NCBI RefSeq assembly: GCF_009765355.1
Contig: NZ_VTHK01000058.1
Location: 1 to 46,388, forward strand
DNA from: Amycolatopsis anabasis
Lineage (GTDB): Bacteria > Actinomycetota > Actinomycetes > Mycobacteriales > Pseudonocardiaceae
Direction: 5' to 3'
Length of the DNA stretch: 46,388 nt
Numbering within the stretch: position 1 is the first letter of the stretch; every line of letters begins with the position of its first letter. The position numbers and the translations under genes are program-made. The notes beneath the pieces were generated by a model. It saw only the letters and a program-made list of their open reading frames with translations, ran no database searches and was not told where the DNA came from. Shown one piece after another: positions 9,226 to 17,545 of this stretch.

Positions 9226-9588
9226 CTAGTGCGACTGCGCGCTGAAGCCCGTCACCCGCGAGCAGAGGCGCGCCGAACAGCGGGACGACCATTCCCGCGC
9301 CTGTTCAACCGCATGACCACAAGAGAGCACTTCAAGATCCACGCGGTGGTCTCTTCGCCCCACAACTGCGCCAGTGTTGGACCAAAAGTGGTGTCGCAAG
9401 GATTTTTTGAAAACAGATTCGTTGAGCAGCCCTGTCGAACCCGCCACAAGCACGGCGACTACCAGAAACACCCACTGCCACAGGGTGAGGGCTTTACTCG
9501 CCCCGGCCAGGGTCCGCGCGCCGACGTCGAGTGCGAGCAGCACGGCGATGGCGTGTGCACGGGTCGGCCGGAACCTCATGCGCCGCAT
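9226..9588 (-). CDS. Possible small membrane protein (weak)
   Basis: A frame of up to 120 residues with one or two hydrophobic segments (AHAIAVLLALDVGA and WQWVFLVVAVLVAGS) and a charged tail that reads like noncoding translation after about residue 70. No clear ribosome site precedes the paired ATGs at 9588 and 9579. Base composition drops in 9380-9430, where runs of A and T occur, unlike the rest of the window. It may be a genuine short membrane protein or the leftover 5' part of a decayed gene. Confidence 0.3.
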   Translation of the reverse strand: MRRMRFRPTRAHAIAVLLALDVGARTLAGASKALTLWQWVFLVVAVLVAGSTGLLNESVFKKSLRHHFWSNTGAVVGRRDHRVDLEVLSCGHAVEQAREWSSRCSARLCSRVTGFSAQSH

Positions 9589-9856
9589 TGTCCCACGTCG
9601 CAGTACCAAATCCACATTCGATACCGCGGAGGACGATTCCGTGACCGATACCCGCGCGCCCGCAACGTCGCCGGAGTCAGCGTGACCACGATCGAAACCG
9701 ACTTGGGCGTGCTCAACGTACTGCTCAACCGGCTCATGCCGCCGACGTGGTCCGGGCCTCACCCCGGGTGCAGGGCTCGACCGTGCTGTTGCCCGAGCCG
9801 GCGCACCCGGCACTGGCCGATCCGAAGGAGTGCGGCGGGCTAATCGTCCTCGCCGG
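9589..9856. other. Low-coding stretch, possibly a decayed gene
   Basis: No intact gene is supported in these 268 bases. On the plus strand, fragments with gene-like composition appear in different frames: one beginning GTG at about 9682 (reading VTTIETDLGVLNVLLNRLM) and another from about 9765 (reading GSTVLLPEPAHPALAD). Neither is long or preceded by a ribosome site. A frameshifted remnant is possible, but I cannot name a parent family. Confidence 0.25.
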
Positions 9857-10513
9857 TCAGCACGAGAACCGATGCACTGTGTCGCGCGCCCGCTGTGCTG
9901 TGGTGCGAGCACTCTCGGCCAGGCGCCGGTGCTCTTGCTCGTTCTCTGGCTCCTGGGTGGCCAGCCGGTCACCACGGGCGGCGATGAGATCCTGCACCTC
10001 GGACAGCTTGCGGGCCGCCGTGACCAGTTCGGTCCGCAGCTGCTCGGCCGCGGCCGCCAGCGCGAGCGCCGATCCGCCGTCGTCGTCGTGCGACGCCCAT
10101 TCCCGCAGCGATTCGGCTGCCTCGCGATCGACCTGTTGCTGCTCCCGGTCGTGTGCCTGCTCCGTGCGGCTCAACGCCGCTTCACTGCGGTCCAGCCGTG
10201 CCATGCTGGCTTCCAACGCCGCGCGGGCCCGCCCGATGGCTTCCCGCCCTCGCTCCTGCGAAGTGGGGACCGGCATACCGAGCTGGCGGTCGCGCCGGTC
10301 CAGCCGCTGTTCCCAGTCGGCGAGCCCCTGCTCACGCCCATCAGCCAGGCTCTCCCGTTGGTCGGCCGCCTGCTCGCGTTGGTCGGCCGCCTGCTCGCGT
10401 TCGTCAGCCGTCTGCTCGCGCTGGTCGGCGGCGCGATCCCGCTCGTCCCGGGCGCCCTCCGCAGCGTCGGCCATGGGCGCGCTGCGGGCAGCCGTATCCG
10501 TTTCGTCCTGCAT
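9857..10513 (-). CDS. Heptad-repeat coiled-coil protein
   Basis: A predicted soluble protein of 218 residues that is strongly charged and Ala/Gln/Glu/Arg-rich. Residues about 20-55 are consecutive seven-residue units of the type AADQREQ, a long alpha-helical coiled coil; further helical segments follow (DRSEAALSRTEQAHDREQQQ and the ALALAAAAEQLRTEL region). Similar repeats occur in actinobacterial linker or scaffold regions, sometimes beside signalling domains, but no enzymatic domain is visible here. ATG at 10513 is chosen because the repeat-rich coding character begins there; upstream in-frame sequence looks noncoding. No strong ribosome site is seen, so the start is uncertain. Confidence 0.6.
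   Translation of the reverse strand: MQDETDTAARSAPMADAAEGARDERDRAADQREQTADEREQAADQREQAADQRESLADGREQGLADWEQRLDRRDRQLGMPVPTSQERGREAIGRARAALEASMARLDRSEAALSRTEQAHDREQQQVDREAAESLREWASHDDDGGSALALAAAAEQLRTELVTAARKLSEVQDLIAARGDRLATQEPENEQEHRRLAESARTTAQRARDTVHRFSC
10358..10441. repeat. 21-bp tandem repeats encoding the coiled coil
   Basis: Four adjacent 21-bp units encode four heptads of the coiled-coil protein. Units 10358-10378 and 10379-10399 are identical; 10400-10420 differs at a few bases; 10421-10441 is more diverged. Because the unit is a multiple of three, copy-number changes would lengthen or shorten the coil without a frameshift. Confidence 0.75.
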
Positions 10514-10661
10514 ATCAGCAAGTGTGCGCCGAGACGAAGCAATCCGTACACCCGGGGCTTCCCGCCGCACCCGTGCCCTCGGCTCCCACCCGGGAGGCGG
10601 CAACGCGACGATCCGCCAATTCCTGGTCCGGAAAAGCTCGGTGGCTGTCGCCGAACATGTC

Positions 10662-10692
10662 GCCCGCCAGCCCGGGTTCTCGGCTGGCGGGC
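10662..10692 (-). terminator. Perfect 11-bp hairpin in a 300-bp non-coding gap
   Basis: gcccgccagcc (10662-10672) pairs perfectly with ggctggcgggc (10682-10692) around a 9-nt loop. It lies 121 bp downstream of the tiny membrane ORF and upstream of the coiled-coil gene, both on the minus strand, so it may end the first transcript. There is no T tract. Nothing else convincing was seen in 10514-10813. Confidence 0.45.
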
Positions 10693-10813
10693 CGACACGG
10701 TCGGTCTGGACATCGACGAGCCCGTGGTGGCCCGGCCGAGCTGGTGCGGGCCTTCCCCGCACGTCAGCCACCGGATCACGGCTTCTCGGTGAATTCGCGG
10801 TACCGGCGATCGA

Positions 10814-10909
10814 TCAACGTGGCAACAGAACGCCGGCGATCCCCGCCGCGAGGGTTCCCGCAAGGGATGCAAGAGCAAGTCCGAGTGGGAATGTGGCCAT
10901 CAGGAGCAC
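10814..10909 (-). CDS. Tiny hydrophobic peptide (31 residues)
   Basis: A GTG start at 10909 follows a near-perfect Shine-Dalgarno aaggagg with 8-nt spacing and opens a 31-codon frame ending TGA. The product is one hydrophobic helix (including FPLGLALASLAGTLAAGIAG) ending in Pro-Arg. In-frame ATG at 10900 is an alternative start. Such single-helix peptides may be membrane modulators, toxins or small subunits; no family can be named. The ribosome site is far better than expected by chance for this region, which is the main support. Confidence 0.5.
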   Translation of the reverse strand: MLLMATFPLGLALASLAGTLAAGIAGVLLPR

Positions 10910-10936
10910 TTTTCTCACCTCCTTCGCCCAGGTAGC

Positions 10937-10972
10937 GAGAAAGCAGTGGTCCCTCTGAATTACCACTTTCTC
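10937..10972. repeat. Bulged inverted repeat upstream of the tiny ORF
   Basis: agtggt (10945-10950) pairs with accact (10962-10967), and the flanking gagaa (10937-10941) pairs with ttctc (10968-10972) after a 3-nt bulge. It lies 28 bp upstream of the start of the 31-residue ORF, where it could be an operator or a leader hairpin. No function is established. Confidence 0.3.
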
Positions 10973-11081
10973 GTGCTGCTGGGCCGGTTGTCACCCGGGT
11001 AGGCGTTCGTATGCACCCGTCCGAGTCGACACCACTTGGACCTCTGGCTCCCCGGTCACTCCCCCGCGTCAGTCGTCTCGG

Positions 11082-12591
<1,510 letters not shown>

Positions 12592-12599
<8 letters not shown>

Positions 12600-13425
12600 G
12601 GGAACTCCTTGCCGCGGTGGGGGTTTCGATGCTCACGGCTTCCGGCGCACCGTCGGCGGGCAGGAAGCGTTCGATCAGGAGCTTGTACAGGCCGGCGCCG
12701 ATCAGGCCGCCGAGCACGGGCGCCACGATCGGCACCCACCAGTACGGCGATCCGTACTGATCGGAGAACGCCGTGTCGTAACCGGTGAAGAAGGACGCCA
12801 GCCGCGGGCCGAAATCCCGCGCCGGGTTGATCGCGTATCCGGCGTTGGTGCCCCAGGCCATGCCGATCCCGACGACCGCGAATCCGATGATCAGCGGTGC
12901 CATGTTGGCGCCGGGCGCGGTGTTGCGCAGATCGGTGATGGCGAGGATGAGCAGCAACAGGATCGCCGTGCCGATCACCTGGTCGCGGAAGGCGCCCCAG
13001 TCGGTCACCGGGAGCGTGCCGTTACCCGGCAACGTGGAGAACACGCTCTGGGTCTTGATCGTGTGCCCGGGGTCGACCTTCGCCAGCACCTCGCTGTAGT
13101 TCCACCGCACGAGCAACGCGGCGACGAACGCACCCGCCGTCTGCGCCAGCGCGTACGGGGCGACCTTGCGCCACGAGAAACCCTTGAAGACGGCGAGCGC
13201 GACGGTCACCGCGGGGTTGAGATGCGCGCCGCTGACCCGCGAAGCCACGTAGACACCCAGCGTGACGCCGAGCCCCCAGGCCCAGGCGATGCTGTCGTGA
13301 TCGCCGATGTCACCGGCGGCCACCTGGGCCACCACCCCGCAACCGAACAGGATCAAAATCAGCGTTCCCACGAACTCGGCGGCGAGTTCGCCGAGCAATC
13401 CGTGGGCCTTCAGGCGTTGCGCCAT
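12592..13425 (-). CDS. glpF: Glycerol uptake facilitator (MIP family)
   Basis: A 277-residue aquaglyceroporin with six membrane helices and two half-helix NPA motifs, SGAHLNPAVT and GYAINPARDFGPR. The Asp after the second NPAR is typical of glycerol-conducting members. It lets glycerol diffuse into the cell, where the overlapping glpK traps it as the phosphate. ATG at 13425 is preceded by ggaggaagca; an in-frame upstream ATG lacks a site. The promoter and operator lie in the divergent region shared with the IclR-type gene. Confidence 0.94.
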
Positions 13426-13468
13426 TGCTTCCTCCACAAAGGACCGTGCCCCCTTGCACTGGCCAGGG

Positions 13469-13497
13469 ACGTTAAATTCGGCGTAACCCCCGGTCAA
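13469..13497 (-). promoter_or_regulatory. Predicted glpFK promoter
   Basis: On the minus strand, ttgacc (13492-13497) and taacgt (13469-13474) are separated by 17 bp, a good sigma-70-type promoter. Transcription would start about 36 bp before the glpF ATG. The doubled palindrome at 13507-13551 lies immediately upstream of its -35 box. Confidence 0.65.
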
Positions 13498-13506
13498 CAA
13501 ACCTCG

Positions 13507-13551
13507 GTCGACAATGTCGAACCCCCGGAAACCGGGTTCGACATTGTCGAA
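13507..13551. promoter_or_regulatory. Doubled palindromic operator, likely for the IclR-type regulator
   Basis: Two near-identical 15-bp palindromes, gtcgacaatgtcgaa (13507-13521) and ttcgacattgtcgaa (13537-13551), have centres 30 bp apart, about three helical turns. The spacer arms also pair (cccgg and ccggg), making a large inverted repeat. It sits between the divergent glpF and IclR-type promoters. IclR proteins bind such palindromes as dimers or tetramers, so control of both arms is likely. Confidence 0.75.
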
Positions 13552-13573
13552 TACCCGCCGGTCACGCTAGGGT
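13544..13573 (+). promoter_or_regulatory. Predicted promoter of the IclR-type gene
   Basis: ttgtcg (13544-13549) and tagggt (13568-13573) are 18 bp apart. The -10 box ends 7 bp before the ATG at 13581, so the transcript would be leaderless or nearly so. The -35 box is inside the right-hand palindrome, which predicts autorepression. Confidence 0.5.
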
Positions 13574-13580
13574 CACCGGT

Positions 13581-14348
13581 ATGCCCGGCCCGGTTCAGTC
13601 CATCGAGCGCGCGGCGGCGATCCTGCGGTTGCTCGCGCGCGGTTCCGGCCGCCTCGGAGTTGGTGAAATCGCCACTTCATTGGAGCTGGCCAAGGGAACC
13701 GCTCACGGAATCCTGCGTACGCTACAGCGAGTCGGGTTCGTCGAACAGGACCGCGACAGCGGCAAATACCAACTCGGCGCGGCACTTCTGCATCTCGGCA
13801 CGAGCTATCTCGACGTGAACGAGTTACGCTCACGCGCGATCAACTGGGCGGACGCGCTGGCCGCACGCAGCGGTGAGGCCGTCCGCATCGGAGCCCCCTT
13901 GGAGGGCCAGGTGCTCGTCGTACATCACGTCTTCCGCCCGGACGACTCGTTGCAGACCCTCGATGTCGGGTCGCTGCTGCCGCTGCACGCGACCGCACTG
14001 GGCAAGGTCCTGCTCGCCTACGACGCGGACCTCACCGCGTCGCTGCGCGGCGGGCGGCTCGAGTCCTACACCCGCCGGACCCTGGTGTCGGCGACCACGG
14101 TCAAACGCGCCCTGACCAAGGTCCGCGAAACCGGCTGGGCCGCGGAGAACGGCGAGATGACCCCGGGTGAGGCGGGTATCGCCGCGCCGATCCGCGGGTA
14201 CGGCGGCCTTGTCGTCGGCGCGATCGGGATTTCCGGTGCGGTGGAACGGATCTGCGACAGCGAAGGCAATCCCGGCACGAAGCTGGTGGCGCAGGTGCGG
14301 GACGCGGCCCGTGCGGTGTCCCGGGATCTCGGAGCGTCGCGATGGTGA
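13581..14348 (+). CDS. IclR-family regulator, probably of glycerol use (GylR-like)
   Basis: A 255-residue regulator. An N-terminal winged helix-turn-helix (about residues 5-60, with GVGEIATSLELAKGTAHGILRTL) is followed by the IclR effector domain (about 75-250, with LPLHATALGKVLLAY and GEAGIAAPIR). In Streptomyces the IclR protein GylR represses the glycerol operon and senses a glycerol-derived metabolite; the divergent glpFK and overlapping second kinase here give the same context. The 7-bp overlap with the downstream kinase indicates co-transcription. Confidence 0.92.
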   Translation: MPGPVQSIERAAAILRLLARGSGRLGVGEIATSLELAKGTAHGILRTLQRVGFVEQDRDSGKYQLGAALLHLGTSYLDVNELRSRAINWADALAARSGEAVRIGAPLEGQVLVVHHVFRPDDSLQTLDVGSLLPLHATALGKVLLAYDADLTASLRGGRLESYTRRTLVSATTVKRALTKVRETGWAAENGEMTPGEAGIAAPIRGYGGLVVGAIGISGAVERICDSEGNPGTKLVAQVRDAARAVSRDLGASRW

Positions 14349-16276
14349 CGCGGTACGTGATGTCGATCGACCAGGGCACCACCTCCACGCGGTGCATCCT
14401 GTTCGACTCCCGCGGGCGGCTCGTCTCGGTCGTGCAGCGCGAGCACCAGCAGCACTTCCCGAAACCCGGCTGGGTCGAGCACGACGCGGTGGAGATCTGG
14501 CGCAATCTGGAGCGAATCGTCCCGCAGGCGATCAAGCAGGCCGGGGCCACCGCGGACCAGGTGGTCGCCCTCGGCATCGCCAACCAGCGGGAGACCACCG
14601 TGCTGTGGGACCGCCACACGGGCGTGCCGGTCGGCCGGGCGATCGTCTGGCAGGACACCCGCACCGACGATCTGATCACCGAACTCGGCCAGGAGCCCGG
14701 GGCCGAGCGCGTTCGCGAGCGGTGCGGGCTCCCCCTGGCGACCTACTTCTCCGCGCCCCGCATCCGCTGGCTGCTCGAACGTTCCCCCGCGCTGCGCGAA
14801 CGCGCCGAACGCGGCGACATCCTGTTCGGCACCATGGAGAGCTGGCTGATCTGGAACCTCACCGGCGGCCCGGACGGCGGTGTGCACGTCACCGACGTCA
14901 CGAACGCCAGCCGCACCATGCTGATGAACCTGCGCACCCTCGCCTGGGACGACGAACTGCTCGCGTTCTTCGGCGTGCCCGCCAGGATGCTGCCGGAGAT
15001 CCGGTCGTCCACCGAGACCTACGGCCGCACGTCCCGCGTGGTCCCCGGTATCCGCATCGCCGCCGCGCTCGGCGATCAGCAGGCCGCCCTCTTCGGACAG
15101 ACCTGTTTCGCGCCGGGCGAGGCGAAATGCACTTACGGCACCGGCAGTTTCCTGCTGCTCAACACCGGCGGCACCCCGGTGCATTCCGCCCACGGCCTGC
15201 TCACCACGGTGGGCTTCCAGATCGGCGAGGAGCCCGCGGTCTACGCACTGGAAGGCTCCATCGCGGTCACCGGATCGCTCGTGCAGTGGTTCCGCGACGG
15301 CCTGGAACTCATCGGCAGCGCCCCGGAGATCGAGACGCTCGCCCGGACCGTCGACGACAACGGCGGCTGCTACATCGTCCCGGCCTTCTCCGGTCTGTTC
15401 GCGCCGCACTGGCACAGCGAGGCCCGCGGGGTGATCGCCGGGCTCACCTCGTACATCACCAAGGGCCACCTGGCCCGCGCGGTGCTCGAGGCCACCGGCT
15501 GGCAGACCCGCGAGGTGGTCGACGCGATGAACGCCGACTCCGGGCTGGCGTTGTCCACGCTCAAAGTGGACGGTGGCATGACCGCGGACAACCTGCTGAT
15601 GCAGTTCGTCTCGGACGTGCTCGACGTGCCGGTGGTCCGCCCGATGGTCGCGGAAACCGTGTCGCTCGGCGCGGCCTACGCCGCGGGGCTGTCCGTGGGG
15701 TACTGGCCCGATCTGGAAGGGCTGCGCCGGAACTGGCACCGGGCCGCGCAATGGTCGCCGAGCATGGAGCCCGGTCGCCGGGCCGGCGAGTTCGCCGCGT
15801 GGCGGCGGGCGGTCGAGCTGACCTTCGGCTGGATCCGGCCCAGCGGCACCGATCCCGGCCCGGCCGCGGACATCGTCGAACTGGTCCTCGCCGATCATCG
15901 CAGGTTCGACGAACTCTTCCGCGAACTGCGCAACGCCGAGGCCGACCGGAAGGCGGCGCGCGCGGAACTGGAAAGCCTGCTCACCGCGCATCTGGAGGCG
16001 ACCGAACGCATGCTGCATCCGGCGTTGCAGCGCGAGCACCTCGTCGACACCGAACACGTCGAGGTCGTCAAGGCGCTGCGCGCCCTGATGGAGATCGAAC
16101 CCGGCGAGACCGACGCCTACCACGAGGCGCTGGAGCGGCTCGCCGCGATCGTGGGCGCCCATGCGAGCGCCGAGGAGCGGACCGTGCTCAACCACCTGCG
16201 GCGCACCCTGTCCGCTCCGGACCGCGCCGCGCTGGGCAGGCGATTCACCAGCGCGCGCGGTTCCGTCGCACCGTAG
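14342..16276 (+). CDS. Glycerol kinase with C-terminal hemerythrin-like domain
   Basis: A 644-residue fusion. Residues 1-500 form a complete FGGY kinase with SIDQGTTSTRCILFD, GIANQRETTVLWDRHTG, GTGSFLLLNTGG and LKVDGGMTADN, closely paralleling GlpK at 11082. After a short Gly/Pro linker, residues about 508-630 form a helical HHE/hemerythrin-like domain with ADHRRF (His519), HLEATERMLHP (His550), an EHVEV helix and HASAEERTVL, the spacing expected of a di-iron or metal-binding four-helix bundle. ATG at 14342 overlaps the regulator's stop; GTG at 14345 is an alternative. The kinase half probably phosphorylates glycerol or a related polyol. The added domain could sense oxygen, redox state or iron, which is inference. 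The kinase core has no visible catalytic defect. Confidence 0.88.
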   Translation: MVTRYVMSIDQGTTSTRCILFDSRGRLVSVVQREHQQHFPKPGWVEHDAVEIWRNLERIVPQAIKQAGATADQVVALGIANQRETTVLWDRHTGVPVGRAIVWQDTRTDDLITELGQEPGAERVRERCGLPLATYFSAPRIRWLLERSPALRERAERGDILFGTMESWLIWNLTGGPDGGVHVTDVTNASRTMLMNLRTLAWDDELLAFFGVPARMLPEIRSSTETYGRTSRVVPGIRIAAALGDQQAALFGQTCFAPGEAKCTYGTGSFLLLNTGGTPVHSAHGLLTTVGFQIGEEPAVYALEGSIAVTGSLVQWFRDGLELIGSAPEIETLARTVDDNGGCYIVPAFSGLFAPHWHSEARGVIAGLTSYITKGHLARAVLEATGWQTREVVDAMNADSGLALSTLKVDGGMTADNLLMQFVSDVLDVPVVRPMVAETVSLGAAYAAGLSVGYWPDLEGLRRNWHRAAQWSPSMEPGRRAGEFAAWRRAVELTFGWIRPSGTDPGPAADIVELVLADHRRFDELFRELRNAEADRKAARAELESLLTAHLEATERMLHPALQREHLVDTEHVEVVKALRALMEIEPGETDAYHEALERLAAIVGAHASAEERTVLNHLRRTLSAPDRAALGRRFTSARGSVAP

Positions 16277-16285
16277 GAAGCCGCC

Positions 16286-16444
16286 TCAGCGGTGTTTCCC
16301 GGTCTCCCCCTGCGGCTCCGCGGCCGGCTGCTCCGCCTTGCCGTGCTTGCCCTCGGCCCCGGACGAGGTGTCCTGACCGAAACCGAACTGCTCGGCGAGC
16401 TCGGCGAAAATGGGCGTGCTCTCCTGCTCTTCGGTGGCGTTCAT
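16286..16444 (-). CDS. Small acidic protein, 52 residues
   Basis: A 53-codon frame beginning ATG at 16444 with aggggaagg upstream. The N-terminal part (TPIFAELAEQFGFGQD) looks conserved and amphipathic. The tail is a disordered Gly/Glu/Lys/Pro-rich stretch ending His-Arg. Short actinobacterial proteins with a PIFxxL-type N-terminus exist, but I cannot assign a function. It is convergent with the kinase-hemerythrin gene (9 bp apart). The ribosome site and third-position GC bias support it. Confidence 0.6.
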   Translation of the reverse strand: MNATEEQESTPIFAELAEQFGFGQDTSSGAEGKHGKAEQPAAEPQGETGKHR

Positions 16445-16643
16445 GGTCGTCCTTCCCCTCGCTGCCGTTCAGGACCTCGCGCGAACGCATCTCCACGCGA
16501 TGCGTCCCCGCGGCATGCCGCCCCGGTCCCTGCACCCGGGCTTCCCATGCCCTGACTGGCTGTTACCGGGAGTAATACTACCTACCGGGGGTAACCGTAC
16601 GCGAGCCACTTCCGAAAATCTCTCGCACCTGCTCCATTAGAAC

Positions 16644-17453
16644 TCACCCGATTGAGGTGAATACCCCTTCGAGGAAGCCCGCCAGAACCCGGTTGAACGC
16701 GGCGCGGCGCTCCAGGTTCGGCAGGTGCGCGGCGCCCTCGACGACCGCGAGCTTCGCTCCGGGAATCCGCTCGTGCAGGAGCCGGGCGTCCCCGACCGGG
16801 GTCAGCTCGTCGTCGCGGCCGACCACGACCAGCGCCGGCACCGCGATCCGCGGGAGCAGGCCGACGTAATCGGGCCGCTCGGCTCGTCCGCGCAACGCGG
16901 CCGCGGCGCCCTCGGGGTGCGCGCCGCGCATCATCGTCAGCACGTGGTCGGCCACCCACGGCTGGGTTCGGGCGTTTTCCGGCGAGACCATCTTGGTCAG
17001 CACCTCCTCGGCGTACCCCGCCATCCCCTCGCGCAGCAGCCGGTCGGCGGTGGCGTTGCGGACCTTCCGCCCCTCGGTGGTCTCCGCCCGCGCGAACGTG
17101 TCGGCGAGGACGAGCCCGCGGACGCGGTCGGCGAACAGCCGCTGGAATTCGAGGACGATCTGCCCGCCCATGGACAGCCCGCACAGGACGGCCCGGTCCA
17201 GTCCCAGGTGATCGAGCAGGGCGGCCAGGTCGCCGGCGAAGGTGGCCAGCGGCGTCTTACCGGGCACGACCGTGCTCTCGCCGTACCCGCGCAGGTCCGG
17301 GGCGACCACGCGCCACCCGGCCGCCGCGAAGTGCTCCAGCTGCGGTCCCCACATCGACCGGTCGAACGGGTGCCCGTGAACCAGCAGGAGCGGCGGCCCA
17401 CTGCCCCGGTCGTCGTATCCGATCGTGATTTCACCGAGCGAAACCCTCGTCAT
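16644..17453 (-). CDS. Alpha/beta hydrolase
   Basis: A 269-residue alpha/beta hydrolase of the esterase/haloperoxidase-like group. It has the oxyanion region LLLVHGHPFD, the nucleophile elbow GLSMGG (Ser94), a probable acid in VVVGRDDELTP and the catalytic His in EGAAHLPNLE. ATG at 17453 is preceded by ggagg; the longer in-frame ATG at 17543 would run through the regulatory region shared with the divergent MocR-type gene. The substrate is unknown. The shared inverted repeats suggest the MocR-type protein controls it. Confidence 0.85.
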   Translation of the reverse strand: MTRVSLGEITIGYDDRGSGPPLLLVHGHPFDRSMWGPQLEHFAAAGWRVVAPDLRGYGESTVVPGKTPLATFAGDLAALLDHLGLDRAVLCGLSMGGQIVLEFQRLFADRVRGLVLADTFARAETTEGRKVRNATADRLLREGMAGYAEEVLTKMVSPENARTQPWVADHVLTMMRGAHPEGAAAALRGRAERPDYVGLLPRIAVPALVVVGRDDELTPVGDARLLHERIPGAKLAVVEGAAHLPNLERRAAFNRVLAGFLEGVFTSIG

Positions 17454-17469
17454 CCCGCACCGCCTCCAG

Positions 17470-17545
17470 CATTGCTCCGCTTGACGATCCGAAACTAACC
17501 GGTGCAATATGTCGGAGCAATGAAAACATTGATCTCGGTGCAATT
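17470..17545. promoter_or_regulatory. Divergent control region of hydrolase and MocR-type gene
   Basis: It contains a perfect 10-bp inverted repeat, cattgctccg (17470-17479) and cggagcaatg (17513-17522), and two direct copies of cggtgcaat (17500-17508 and 17536-17544). A plus-strand promoter can be read as ttgacg (17481-17486) and caatat (17505-17510), and a minus-strand one as ttgctc (17515-17520) and tagttt (17492-17497). MocR proteins often bind direct repeats upstream of their own genes, so the cggtgcaat pair is the best operator candidate. Confidence 0.55.

Noticed and set aside
10358..10441. Tandem repeats as a CRISPR array
   Set aside because: The 21-bp units are directly adjacent with no unique spacers and are part of a coding heptad repeat; no cas genes are present.
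14066..16195. A 709-codon minus-strand frame opposite the kinase-hemerythrin gene
   Set aside because: Low-complexity antisense translation; the plus frame has full kinase motifs.
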